64,000 nucleotides of DNA from Pseudomonas oryzagri (GCF_020831405.1 NZ_JAJHPU010000042.1:1-64000); one strand, 5' to 3'; positions 34,097 through 43,107 are shown, counted from the stretch's first letter. Program-made: numbers and translations. Notes: a model not told the origin generated them from the sequence alone.

Positions 34097-34118
34097 GACA
34101 TCATCCGAATGGAGTAGC
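34097..34118 (-). promoter_or_regulatory. Candidate regulon operator, site 4
   Basis: Read toward the HsaA copy 1 gene the site is GCTACTCC-ATTC-GGATGATGTC, 93 bp upstream of the start. It keeps CTA-TCC and GGATGATG of the shared motif. Confidence 0.45.
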
Positions 34119-34520
34119 CGCGCGGGTAGTGGGGGTTTTGTTGATCTGGAGCAATTGCTGAAGGGTGGATAGCCGCAGCGCGTGGTAGATGGCTATAACG
34201 GCGCGGGGTCGCGGGCACCACGCCAAGGTAGGATGTTCGGATTGTAGATTGTAGGTAGTGGCGTCCAGCTGCTTTTGGCGAGCGCTCGACAAGCCCGTTC
34301 TCTTGGACAAGCCACGAACTTCCCCAAAATTCACGGACACCCAGTTAAGCCCGGATAGTTTTTTCAAACCATACCGGGCTAATCCAATTCAGGGTCAAGT
34401 ACCGTCACTGACGGATTTGTGAAAGCTCGAGGTAATCGAGCAGAACCGCTCGCACCTTGTCTCGCACCGTATACCGGCGACGATAGTCGCTCGATCTGAG
34501 CATGGGCTAATTATAAAAAA
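34119..34520. other. Boundary region left of the AT-rich cassette
   Basis: 402 bp between the HsaA gene and the cassette. An open frame at 34101-34367 (minus) has no ribosome site or recognisable domain. A 32-residue minus-strand frame at 34405-34503 (MLRSSDYRRRYTVRDKVRAVL then LDYLELSQIRQ) follows the cassette by 17 bp; it could be a small gene or the scrap of a larger one. No tRNA, integrase or clear attachment repeat was seen. Confidence 0.35.
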
Positions 34521-35480
34521 TCAAAAAAACTCCACTTCATACGCCCAGAGCCTTTTTATTCCAAGACTTGTCTCTCTTGAATAAGTTGTGCATTCGGGCG
34601 TCAAAAGAGAGACGCCTCCTCTTTGACGCCCCTCGAGCTGCCAGTAAAGTGCAAATCCTAGAGTTTGAGCTTTGGTAGAGAGGGGTGCCAAATAAATGTT
34701 TGGGGACCCATATTTAAAATCAATCCTCAAGACAATATCTCTAATCGCTTCAGCTGTAGCAAAAGGATCATTTGCTGGAGCAAAATTTCGATTACTAACC
34801 CACTTGCTACTAAGCGCAACATCCCCACTTTCCGACGCACGAAGAGCACTCTGTTGGTACATATCTGGCCCAAGAGATGGGAAGCCAAAAACCGGATAAA
34901 CCTCAGCGTCGTCTTTATTGTTTACAACTTCCGAAATAAGCTTATGATCATAGCCGACACCAAGAATAAGATGATCCTTGTCGTTGGAGGCATTCACAAG
35001 CGACATCCCCCTTACAGGGCGAACTCGGCCCGTAGTAGTTGTACTAAAGGGGGTGTCTTCTTGCTGGACATATGAAACTGGTTCAGAATACAAAAAAGTA
35101 ACTCGCTGCACACCACTGTGTGCAAGCTTCGCTACAAGAAAAACCAACACGTGCCGCATGAATCCGGTGGTATCTATACATAGCGACAACCCACCAAGAG
35201 CAACACTTCCGCCGAGAGCATTTACTATATTGTTAACCTGAGCCACCTCGTCGAGGTCGCAAGGTCTGATTAAAGGAGCGCCATGAGGCTCATCCAAGGG
35301 TGCATAACGATATTCGGGGTGCAGCACCCAAAATTTCTGCCCTGCAACCACATCTTGAAAAACTCTAATAACCCTGTCGCTAGAGTTGTACGCTGATATA
35401 AATACGTCAAAAGCCGCTAGCTCTTTTTTTATCCTGCCAGCGCTTATTGATCGACGATAAAAAATCGAATAATCAATCAT
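34521..35480 (-). CDS. Unknown protein, last gene of the cassette
   Basis: 319-residue protein of no family I can name. Near residue 24 it has AAFDVFISAYNSSDRVIRVF, which resembles the first strand and loop of TIR-like domains, but the later TIR motifs and catalytic glutamate are not evident. A second conserved-looking block, LSLCIDTTGFMRHVLVFLVAKL followed by VTFLYSEPVSY, suggests another alpha/beta Rossmann-like unit. There is no signal peptide or membrane segment. Its ATG overlaps the ATPase stop by 4 bp (ATGA), so it is translated with the ATPase. Base composition is much more A/T-rich than flanking genes. It is a candidate effector or adaptor of the system, which is inference. Confidence 0.7.
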   Translation of the reverse strand: MIDYSIFYRRSISAGRIKKELAAFDVFISAYNSSDRVIRVFQDVVAGQKFWVLHPEYRYAPLDEPHGAPLIRPCDLDEVAQVNNIVNALGGSVALGGLSLCIDTTGFMRHVLVFLVAKLAHSGVQRVTFLYSEPVSYVQQEDTPFSTTTTGRVRPVRGMSLVNASNDKDHLILGVGYDHKLISEVVNNKDDAEVYPVFGFPSLGPDMYQQSALRASESGDVALSSKWVSNRNFAPANDPFATAEAIRDIVLRIDFKYGSPNIYLAPLSTKAQTLGFALYWQLEGRQRGGVSLLTPECTTYSRETSLGIKRLWAYEVEFF

Positions 35481-37486
35481 GAGAAAAGATCTTTTTGCTG
35501 ACTTGAAAAATTGGACTGAAAGAATGGATTATTCCATTTGTTAGCAAGCCCCCGGAGAAGGACTTCAAACTCCGCAACCTTCTCACCATCGAAAATCGAG
35601 TTCACCAACTCTGAGCTAAGGCTTATGTCCCCGCGCCTAGCTATCGGAAGTTGCCAACGCGGAGAAAGCATGGGATTCAGTTGTACTTTTCGGTTTACCC
35701 GATCACTATTCCTATCAGGTCTTCCCTCGTCAACTTCAAACAAAAAAGAATACTTTAAAGCCAAATCCAACGCTTTTCTGGACTCCGAATTCAAATCCTC
35801 ATCCGAAAAGCTAACTGTCAGCGGAGACACTTCGGGAATTTTTACAGCGAACCGCGCAGTACGCAGCAGAGAGGCAAGCCTCTCGATTGCCCTTCTTGCA
35901 ACGTCTGAAGGTGCACCGTAATTGGTATCTCTTTCAAACATGAATCTAGCAGCTTCTGCAGCAGCAGTTGTTTGAAGGGCGATATCGGCCGGCGGCCCGC
36001 TTACAAAGTCCAATTCTTTGAATGCCGATATTTCATAGATGCGCCCGAGCGAAATCAAAAGATTTCTTGGATTTCCGCATGCCATACCAATAAAAGTGTC
36101 AAATCCTGCATAGGGAACCCCTAGCGATTTCTTGGACTCGCGGCATAACTGGGCAAACAGATCAAGCTTATAGTGCCCATATGCATTGGCATAGCCACTT
36201 TTACCTCTTGGCGCTCGTAGAACGAATTCTTTTGCCTGCCGCGATATCTCCTTCGCCATTTCAAGAGGAGCGACTGCGGCTTTAAATTTTTTGCAGAAAA
36301 GCAAAATATTTAACTTCTGCAGAATTAGTGGATGACCGGAAACCAGCAAATCCACAATCTCAGATACCAGCCCAATATCCCACTTTTGAAGAATGAAATA
36401 AGACTTGAGCATGTCCTCGAAATTCTTAATGAACACCCTATCAGTTGGATCAATTCCAACTTTCGAAAAAGAAGCCTCATAAAAGTCTGAAGAGTCAATT
36501 TCCTGCAAGCAATTACTTGGCTCAAACTGTCCTATATTTCTCCCAACACGACGCCCAAATCCCAATCTATTTTGAACAAACTTCCGCGCAAACTGGCCAA
36601 ATTTTATATTTTTCGTCAGCATATCATCCAGACGAACGGTCTTAAACTCAGAACCCTCGCGGTTTTCCTCGCCCCCTATAGTTACTGTTGTACGTCTTGC
36701 ATAGAGCCGCCCACTAACCCTGAAAGTAGCCAAACCTTCGCCATACCTAATAAGCGAATTCACTACAACTTGCTGAGAAGTTGAGAAATTCTCGATCTCG
36801 TCAAGCATGTATATTAAAGGGATATCCTTGAAGTCGTCACTTAACGCACACATTGCTCGCTTAAGAGGCAGACACAGAGCGCCAACTCCAAAAGGTGCGC
36901 GTATGTCAAGCGCCCCCGAGAACGCCGCATTATTTACCGCTTGATCAATAGACCTACGCTCCCCCTCAATCCAGGCTCTTAACTCTTCTATAGACTGACA
37001 TTGAGTCACGCCCGGGTTGCCCACTGACTCGTTTAAACAGCGCAAAAAAGAGATCTCGTCAAAAAACACATCCGGCGACGTCTTCTTTATCTCTGACAAT
37101 GCATCAAGAACCAGCTCTGTCAGCTTTAACTCCAAATAGACCCCAAATAGAGTTTGCCACTTGACGGGGGGCTCCCCTGGCATTTCGAATCTCGCCGAAT
37201 CAAGTGCTGTCGCCCTCAAGAAAACAGCCAGATATCCCATCTCTTTAACAGAGTCGACACCACTCAAGTTAGGCCTCCGCAGCCTGGCAACCTGGTATGA
37301 GTGATATCGAAGTAAATGGGTTTTTCCCGTGCCCTTTCCCCCTAATATGTATTTTGAGATTGGAGAGGTGGGCTCCATTACAGCATTTATTATCGCTGCA
37401 CCTAGCTCAACCCACAGTGAGTTTATTTGAGCATCCGTAATGTCAGAGGCTCGCACTAGCGAGAATGGATTAGCTTTATCAACCAT
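35477..37486 (-). CDS. ORC/CDC6-like AAA ATPase
   Basis: 669-residue P-loop ATPase. It begins with an NPF motif (residues 6-8), has Walker A GGKGTGKTHLL (residues 49-59) and a Walker B/DE box IYMLDEIENF (residues about 225-234). The NPF start, the LDE-x-N box and size agree with the group NCBI and Pfam call ORC-CDC6 family AAA ATPases, which occurs in predicted conflict systems with a phosphoribosyltransferase-like protein (recalled, not checked). The C-terminal 400 residues are mostly helical with no named domain. It lies 12 bp after the PRTase-like gene and overlaps the next gene by 4 bp. Expected role: nucleotide-dependent sensor or switch on nucleic acid. Confidence 0.75.
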   Translation of the reverse strand: MVDKANPFSLVRASDITDAQINSLWVELGAAIINAVMEPTSPISKYILGGKGTGKTHLLRYHSYQVARLRRPNLSGVDSVKEMGYLAVFLRATALDSARFEMPGEPPVKWQTLFGVYLELKLTELVLDALSEIKKTSPDVFFDEISFLRCLNESVGNPGVTQCQSIEELRAWIEGERRSIDQAVNNAAFSGALDIRAPFGVGALCLPLKRAMCALSDDFKDIPLIYMLDEIENFSTSQQVVVNSLIRYGEGLATFRVSGRLYARRTTVTIGGEENREGSEFKTVRLDDMLTKNIKFGQFARKFVQNRLGFGRRVGRNIGQFEPSNCLQEIDSSDFYEASFSKVGIDPTDRVFIKNFEDMLKSYFILQKWDIGLVSEIVDLLVSGHPLILQKLNILLFCKKFKAAVAPLEMAKEISRQAKEFVLRAPRGKSGYANAYGHYKLDLFAQLCRESKKSLGVPYAGFDTFIGMACGNPRNLLISLGRIYEISAFKELDFVSGPPADIALQTTAAAEAARFMFERDTNYGAPSDVARRAIERLASLLRTARFAVKIPEVSPLTVSFSDEDLNSESRKALDLALKYSFLFEVDEGRPDRNSDRVNRKVQLNPMLSPRWQLPIARRGDISLSSELVNSIFDGEKVAEFEVLLRGLANKWNNPFFQSNFSSQQKDLFS

Positions 37487-37498
37487 AATAAACGCTCT

Positions 37499-38464
37499 CT
37501 AATACATTTTTTGGTATCGAACGAATACCGGCGACCAAGATGGATTAACCCCATCGTACCAGAAAATTGGCAACGTATTGTCAGGGGTATTATGAGAAAA
37601 CCCAAGCAGCAATTGGCCGTTTTTATATCCTAATCCATGCGGAAACCAGAGCTTGTTGCCATAATGAGTGGCGACCCTCTCCATTTCCACTTTGTCGAAC
37701 CAAGGCGGCGGATAAGAAAAATACCTAGAATTTATATTAAAAGCTTCAAATGTATCATCCAACTCGAAAAGGCTCATAGCCTTGCCATCAAATAACGATG
37801 GATGATTTAATTTTTCCAGCCCCTTGGCAGTCGCGAAAAGGGACATAAATCTAATATCTAGCCCACTGTTAATGCTGCGGATTTTTCTTAGCTGACGGGT
37901 TAAATACTGACTCGCTTGAGTTCCAGATCCAACTAGATCGTCAAAAAACACAAACCGGTGGACGCCAGGCTCTCTTGGAGCATAGCCGACCGTAATCCCC
38001 GGCTTTCCTCGCACACTGCGCGCCTCAAATGCGGACGAAAAATCAACAAATAAGTCTTTTCTCAGATAATTCACTTGCCGAAAAAAATACAATAGGTGAG
38101 CACCGCTTTCGGATGGATTGCCAACACCTAAGAATCTCGTGGCACTCAGCTCGTGTAAAAACTGACGCTGGAGAAAGTCGCCATCCCTCGTGCCCTTGAA
38201 ATTCCTTCTTATCCTCTGAATCATTGGAGCTTTAAAATGATCTCGATAGAGTGAGCGCAACATCTCCCGAACCATTCGCCGGCTAAAGTACATAAATCGA
38301 GTAAGGGCAAAGAGCGCGTACTTACGCTCTAAATCTTTAGTTAGAACCTCTCCTGCAAAGTTATCCAGCCAAGCCTCTATATGTGGCCAACGGACCTCTT
38401 CGTCCCAAGCATGCTGCGTGAGAGTTGCAATCTTATCTTCCAAAAGATCTATTGCCATATCCAC
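37499..38464 (-). CDS. Phosphoribosyltransferase-like protein (PRTase-CE type)
   Basis: 321-residue protein. Residues about 171-184 read FVFFDDLVGSGTQA, the PRPP-binding signature of type I phosphoribosyltransferases (four hydrophobic residues, DD, then a TG/SGT loop). The rest is unlike nucleotide-salvage PRTases, and the genomic setting points to the PRTase-CE group predicted as effectors in conflict systems (recalled). The start is a GTG that directly follows the methyltransferase TAG stop; an ATG two codons later is possible. Possible activity: modifying or consuming a nucleotide or ribosyl substrate on infection, inferred. Confidence 0.7.
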   Translation of the reverse strand: MDMAIDLLEDKIATLTQHAWDEEVRWPHIEAWLDNFAGEVLTKDLERKYALFALTRFMYFSRRMVREMLRSLYRDHFKAPMIQRIRRNFKGTRDGDFLQRQFLHELSATRFLGVGNPSESGAHLLYFFRQVNYLRKDLFVDFSSAFEARSVRGKPGITVGYAPREPGVHRFVFFDDLVGSGTQASQYLTRQLRKIRSINSGLDIRFMSLFATAKGLEKLNHPSLFDGKAMSLFELDDTFEAFNINSRYFSYPPPWFDKVEMERVATHYGNKLWFPHGLGYKNGQLLLGFSHNTPDNTLPIFWYDGVNPSWSPVFVRYQKMY

Positions 38465-39862
38465 CTACTTCTTAAAAACGAGCACTGCCTCCCTAGAGAT
38501 AACAGATGCCGTCTGATTCCTTTTAGTCATAAGTCCTCTTGATTTTATGTGATCAATAAGACTTAACTCTAACTTCATTCCGTGAGCAAGACACGCATCA
38601 ATCAAGAATTCATCGTTACACAAAACCTCACCACATACCGTGTTGTTTCCTACCACAAAAACAATATGACCATCCGCTGACAGAGTATTATGCATTTCCA
38701 CTACGGCATTCTGCATATCGAGAAGATATTGCCTTGTTATCCTTTCCCTTAGAGGATTAACACTTCGGATCTTACTCAGTATGGATTCGTAACGCCCGCC
38801 TAGCTCGTAGCTATTACCGCTCTTTTCCCTCCACTGGGGCAGATGCTCGCGTCCAATGGATCGCCCCTCAAGCATCGATAGATCGCTAGGCTTCGCCAAG
38901 CCAAGCCAGTTCAGGGAAAGACTTGAGGCTCTGACGTACTTTTGGGCGCTACCGTATGGAGGAGAAGTCAGTATCAAAGAAGGCTTTAACTTGCACAACA
39001 AGTTATCGGAAAGATTTCTAACATCATCTCCGACCTGAATGGCTTGTTTGCGACCCGGAAAGAAACTATTTGCTTCGGCTACTCTTTGGATGTTTTGCTC
39101 GCAGGTTGACACAAACTCATTCACCACGTTCAATGACTCAATCCAATCGAGACGGCTCTGCACTCGAGCGTTCGCCTCTTTGCTTAGACTCTCTTTCTGC
39201 TTGAGCCTAACTGGAACACTAACAGCCGGATCAGAGTAACTGACCTTTTTTGCAACAACGGAAAAGGCTAATCTAAAAAAATCCTTTTGATCCAGATTGT
39301 CTATCTCCGAGATAGCGCGAGCAATTACATCGAGTTTTTCTTTGTGCTCTTTTTTATACCAAATCTGCGGATTTATAATATCGACTTCTGGCGCTTTTCT
39401 ATAGCGCCTGCACTTTAATGCAAGGAGTTTTAGCTCTTTTCGCAACCCATCAACATCATAGGGATGAGTTTTAACTTTTGTCAAAAGCAGCGCAAATGGG
39501 TTTGCGTCTGCCACAAGTGGGACAAGGCCTGCCAATGAAGCTTCAAGCGCTACTGTCCCCGACCCACAGAAAGGATCTAAGACAATACCACTATCCCCTC
39601 TTGCAGCCTTGGCTCGAATAAAGAAGTTTGCTATATGCGGGAGCAATTTGGCCGGATATGGATGTAGTTGGTGCGTAAATTGGTCACCTAAAGTCACCCA
39701 CTTAACCAACTGGCGAAAGCTAACCTCCACAGGCTCGCCAGATCGTCTGAACTGTGCTTTGAGCTCGCTATATAGAAGAGAAGTGTCAATGCCATTTACG
39801 GACCGGGGAGCTACTACATCAGGAAGCGACATTGAGGACGAATTTTTCGTTTGGTTTGGCAT
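38465..39862 (-). CDS. DNA methyltransferase, probable N4-cytosine/N6-adenine
   Basis: 465-residue DNA methylase. The SAM motif DPFCGSGT is at residues 96-103, preceded by HPYPAKLLPHI, and the catalytic motif LTSPPYGSAQ is at about 298-307. SPPY rather than DPPY is more usual in N4-cytosine enzymes. About 190 residues lie between the two motifs, long for this class and possibly a target-recognition or protein-contact insert. It is first in a four-gene operon and has no adjacent restriction endonuclease of a classical kind, so it could mark self DNA for the PRTase/ATPase pair. No good ribosome site precedes either candidate ATG (39862 or 39832). Confidence 0.8.
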   Translation of the reverse strand: MPNQTKNSSSMSLPDVVAPRSVNGIDTSLLYSELKAQFRRSGEPVEVSFRQLVKWVTLGDQFTHQLHPYPAKLLPHIANFFIRAKAARGDSGIVLDPFCGSGTVALEASLAGLVPLVADANPFALLLTKVKTHPYDVDGLRKELKLLALKCRRYRKAPEVDIINPQIWYKKEHKEKLDVIARAISEIDNLDQKDFFRLAFSVVAKKVSYSDPAVSVPVRLKQKESLSKEANARVQSRLDWIESLNVVNEFVSTCEQNIQRVAEANSFFPGRKQAIQVGDDVRNLSDNLLCKLKPSLILTSPPYGSAQKYVRASSLSLNWLGLAKPSDLSMLEGRSIGREHLPQWREKSGNSYELGGRYESILSKIRSVNPLRERITRQYLLDMQNAVVEMHNTLSADGHIVFVVGNNTVCGEVLCNDEFLIDACLAHGMKLELSLIDHIKSRGLMTKRNQTASVISREAVLVFKK

Positions 39863-40163
39863 CGATTTAGTACGTCTTTTTCCCGGTCAATATCAACTGA
39901 AACCCAAATCAGCTAGGTCGTGAGTTTACCTGTCCATAGACTTTATTGCACTCAAATGCCCTCTCGTCTTCGAGGGCCAAGGCTCTCGTTCCCTTGCCAG
40001 GGAGAGGAGCAAGACCGGAAGCATAGAACGGTGGCTCGAAGCTACTGAGCCCCATCCTCCTAGAAAAGCTACAGTCGCCGGCCGCATTTTGAGGAACCCC
40101 GTCAACATGGTCGCTTTGCGGTTGGCCCTGCACTGACGGGGCCAAGCGATCAGCCTTACCTAC
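39863..40163. other. Gap between cassette and DUF262 gene
   Basis: 301 bp. The left part should hold the promoter of the cassette (A/T-rich near 39870-39910), but no confident -35/-10 pair can be named. The right part changes abruptly to GC-rich sequence. No gene is supported; open frames here have no ribosome site or domain. Confidence 0.4.
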
Positions 40164-42017
40164 TCACGCTTCCCCCACCGGATACCGCCAAACCCCACAA
40201 GCCACCTCCGCCAACACTTCCCCCCTGGCCAGAATCTCCCGCTCCGCCCAGTCCTCCACCGCATGCAGCTCCCGGCTCAGCCCCGGCTGGCTGCACTTGA
40301 GCAGCTCCGCCTTCTTCACTTCCCACGGCGAGCGCGACAGCGCCGGGTTGAGGCTGCCGGCGATCAGGGTCAGGTTGCCCAGGGTGTGCTTGAGGCGGTC
40401 GCGTTGTTCGATGAAGGCCTGCTTGCCTTGCGGGTTCTTGTGCAGGGCTTTGGGCACCGGCCAGTGGTCGTCCCACTTCTGCGGCAGGATGTGTTCGATG
40501 GCCAGCGGGCTGTCCGCCTCGCTTGCGGCATTGCCGAGGGCGGCGTCGAGGGCTTCCAGCACGGTACGCACCCGGTACTGCGGCCACCACTGGTACAGCG
40601 GTTGGTCGAGGATCGCGCGCTTGAGTTCGGCGTCGGTCGGGAAGCGCGCGCCCTCGCCTTCGCTGGCCAGCAGGAAATGCTCGACCGCGCGGGCGGTGAT
40701 GCTGCCCTGGTTCTCCAGATGGCGGATCAGGTCGAGGAACAGGCGGCTGTAGTTCTTGCTGGTCAGCCCGCAGATCATGCGGCGGAACAGGAACGACTCC
40801 AGCACGTCGAGGATCGCCTCGAACTCGTCCTCCTGCTGCGGGCGCAGGTGCTGGCTGCACAGCAGCAGCAGCAGCGGGTGGAGGGTCGAGGTGTCGACCG
40901 CTTCCAGGCGCTTGAGAAAGCGCGCCAGGTGCGAGCCCGGCGCCGGGCTGGCGAATTCGCGGAAGTGCTCGGCGTACTCGGCGAGCAGCGCCAGGTGTTC
41001 GCGCGCGCTGGTGGCCTCGCCGATCAGGCACGAGCGCCAATCATCGGTGTACTGCACGTACTGCTTGTATTCCTCGAACAGGTGTACGAAGCGGATGTCG
41101 TGGCGCATGGCCAGGGTCAGGAAATGGCGGATGAAGATATCGATGCGCGGCCGGCTGTCGCGGCCCTGGCGGGTTTCCTCGCGCCAGAACTCGCCGTCGA
41201 ACTGCGCCCAGTAGGTGCGGTACAGCAGGTCGATGTCGTCGCCCTCGTCCTGGGCGCGGCGGAACAGCAGGTTCTTGATCAGGTCGGCCGGCAGCAGCTG
41301 GGTGCCGCGGGCGTTGAGGGTTTCGAAGATCACCTGAGCCTCGTCGTGCTCGCCCAGTTCGATCACCACCAGCTGCAGGCCCTTCTGCGCCACCGCCCAG
41401 AGCGCCTCGAGGCGGTTCTCCCGCTCCCGGTAGCCGCGCTCCGCGAGCGGTTGCGCCAGCCAGTCGGCGAACTGTTCGTGGAAATACAGGTAGGCGCCGA
41501 GGATGCCCTGCTCCGGGTCGACGGCCTCGCCCTCCTCCTCAAGCTGCGCCAGCAGCGCGTCGGGGCTGCCGGCCTCGTGTACCCGGGCATAGGCCTGGCG
41601 GTCGAAGTTGGTCGGCAGCAGCTTGCGGATGTCCTCCGCCTTGTCGACCAGCGCGGCGCGGTTGGAAACCAGCGAGTCGAAGCGCTCGCAGTAACGCTCG
41701 CTGCCCTGGCTGCGGCACAGGTCGCGCAGGGCGATCAGCAGCAGCTGCAGGGTGGTGAAGCGTTGCTGGCCGTCGATGACCTGGCGGCGCTGCACCCAGC
41801 CGGTGGCGTCGTACACCTGTTCGAGCACCACCGCGCCGAGGAAGTGCGGGCGCAGCCGCTGGCCGGCCAGCGCCAGGCCGAGCAGGCGCTCCAGGTCATC
41901 CCACAGCGGCTGCCAGTTGTCCTCGCGCCGCCACACGTAGGGGCGCTGGAACAGTGGGATCTGGTAGGACACGGTGGGCTCGAAAATGCGCATCAGGGGA
42001 CGGCTGTTGGCTTCCAT
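40164..42017 (-). CDS. GmrSD-like DUF262/DUF1524 protein
   Basis: 617-residue protein with both halves of the GmrSD type IV restriction family. The N-terminal DUF262 domain has IPLFQRPYVWRREDNWQPLWDDL and the nucleotide-dependent motif VIDGQQRFTTLQLLLIAL. The C-terminal DUF1524 domain has IEHILPQKWDDHW and LGNLTLIAGSLNPALS, an HNH-type nuclease core. GmrSD cuts DNA with modified cytosines, and relatives include BrxU and SspE. The start at 42017 (MEANSRPLMRIFEP) fits the family. Composition is GC-rich like the chromosome and unlike the neighbouring cassette, so the two probably arrived separately. Role: anti-phage restriction. Confidence 0.85.
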   Translation of the reverse strand: MEANSRPLMRIFEPTVSYQIPLFQRPYVWRREDNWQPLWDDLERLLGLALAGQRLRPHFLGAVVLEQVYDATGWVQRRQVIDGQQRFTTLQLLLIALRDLCRSQGSERYCERFDSLVSNRAALVDKAEDIRKLLPTNFDRQAYARVHEAGSPDALLAQLEEEGEAVDPEQGILGAYLYFHEQFADWLAQPLAERGYRERENRLEALWAVAQKGLQLVVIELGEHDEAQVIFETLNARGTQLLPADLIKNLLFRRAQDEGDDIDLLYRTYWAQFDGEFWREETRQGRDSRPRIDIFIRHFLTLAMRHDIRFVHLFEEYKQYVQYTDDWRSCLIGEATSAREHLALLAEYAEHFREFASPAPGSHLARFLKRLEAVDTSTLHPLLLLLCSQHLRPQQEDEFEAILDVLESFLFRRMICGLTSKNYSRLFLDLIRHLENQGSITARAVEHFLLASEGEGARFPTDAELKRAILDQPLYQWWPQYRVRTVLEALDAALGNAASEADSPLAIEHILPQKWDDHWPVPKALHKNPQGKQAFIEQRDRLKHTLGNLTLIAGSLNPALSRSPWEVKKAELLKCSQPGLSRELHAVEDWAEREILARGEVLAEVACGVWRYPVGEA

Positions 42018-42499
42018 GAACAGGTTCCTGCAGAAGATTTCGGGAAGTGCGGTTCGGCTCCGGACGGCCCCGAGCCAAGGTTCGGCAAACATCGGACGTG
42101 CGAGCAAAGCAGTGGAGCGAAGCCTGTGGCGCCTTCGACCACCCACCGGCACCCGTGCAGCTCCAGTACCACCGGCATCCACAGCCGGCTGGTTCGGATC
42201 ATACATATCCTTCCATGACGTGCATTACGCGTGCCACCGCAACGTGGCACGCGGGCACCGGTCGCCCTCGTGCCTCCGCGAACCCTGGCGGGCCGTTCGT
42301 GCGCGGGCGCGTCTGGGCGCCCCCGCTGAATTGTGAAGCCATGCGAAAGCCGCATCCTGCGCGCGATCCCGGCGCCTTGTGTGTGCTGACGAACAGAGCC
42401 GGCCGGGAGATATGTCCATTCTGTAGCCGTGCCGCCAGCCGAGCGCGACCGTCCCCCGCTGCGGCGCACCTGTCCCTGACGACTCCGTGGAGAAATGCC
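42018..42499. other. Intergenic region with a hairpin
   Basis: 482 bp with no supportable gene. A perfect 9-bp stem GCGTGCCAC (42229-42237) with 42244-42252 and a 6-base loop is present, but no T-run follows on either strand. It should contain the promoters of the DUF262 gene (minus) and of the DUF3309 gene (plus); neither is clear. Confidence 0.4.
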
Positions 42500-42658
42500 A
42501 TGAGCCTGGGTACCGTCCTGATAATCCTCCTGATCCTGATGCTGCTCGGCGTCCTGCCGACCTGGCCGCACAGCCGCTCCTGGGGCTACTACCCCGTGGG
42601 TGGCGTGGGGCTGGTGCTGCTCATCGTCATCATCCTGGTGGTGATGGGCACCATATAG
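42500..42658 (+). CDS. DUF3309 small membrane protein
   Basis: 52-residue protein starting MSLGTVLIILLILMLLGVLP with the TWPHSRSWGYYPVGG middle and a second hydrophobic stretch. This is the DUF3309 pattern: two membrane segments joined by a short aromatic loop. The function is unknown; members are often stress-induced in proteobacteria. The 302 bp that follow (42659-42960) hold no clear feature. Confidence 0.8.
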   Translation: MSLGTVLIILLILMLLGVLPTWPHSRSWGYYPVGGVGLVLLIVIILVVMGTI

Positions 42659-42960
42659 CGCTCGCCTGTCACGCGGTCGCCTCCCGACCTCGGCGCAAGG
42701 CGATGCAGGAGGTTCCCGGACTCTCGAGCGGCAGGGGTGCCTGTTCGCGAGGCGGCCGCCCTGCACCTTGAAAAGCTGGCATCCGGGAGGCGACCGCGTG
42801 GCGACGAGGCCGGCCGGTTGGCCCGTTCGGCGCAGCAAGGAAGGGTGCGGGCGCCGCCATCGGCCGCGCTTATGTTTGCTACCGAACAGACCCTGACTGG
42901 CGGCTACGTTAAATCTGGGGACAGGCAGATGACTGCCTGACGATCATCGGAGGTACAAAC

Positions 42961-43107
42961 ATGCTCATGACGATCGCGATTATCTTGCTTGTCCTGTGGC
43001 TGCTGGGCCTGGTTTCGACCTACACCATGGGCGGCTTCATCCACATCTTGCTGGTAGTGGCCATCGTGATGGTCCTGGTCCAGTTCATCCAAGGCCGCCG
43101 GCCGTGA
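42961..43107 (+). CDS. Small membrane protein, lmo0937/DUF5670 type
   Basis: 48-residue protein MLMTIAIILLVLWLLGLVST followed by YTMGGFIHILLVVAIVMVL and a short basic tail. The two hydrophobic segments separated by a TMGGFIH turn are characteristic of the lmo0937 family of stress-associated membrane peptides. GGAGG lies about 7 bp before the ATG. Confidence 0.8.
   Translation: MLMTIAIILLVLWLLGLVSTYTMGGFIHILLVVAIVMVLVQFIQGRRP

Noticed and set aside
34101-34367. 88-residue minus-strand frame next to the cassette
   Set aside because: No ribosome site, no domain, and it overlaps the candidate operator for the HsaA gene.
39909-40145. 78-residue frame between the methyltransferase and DUF262 genes
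   Set aside because: No ribosome site or domain; composition changes within it, suggesting it crosses the cassette boundary.
42229-42252. 9-bp hairpin upstream of the DUF262 gene as a terminator or operator
   Set aside because: No T-run on either strand and no second copy near a promoter. Recorded only as structure within the gap.
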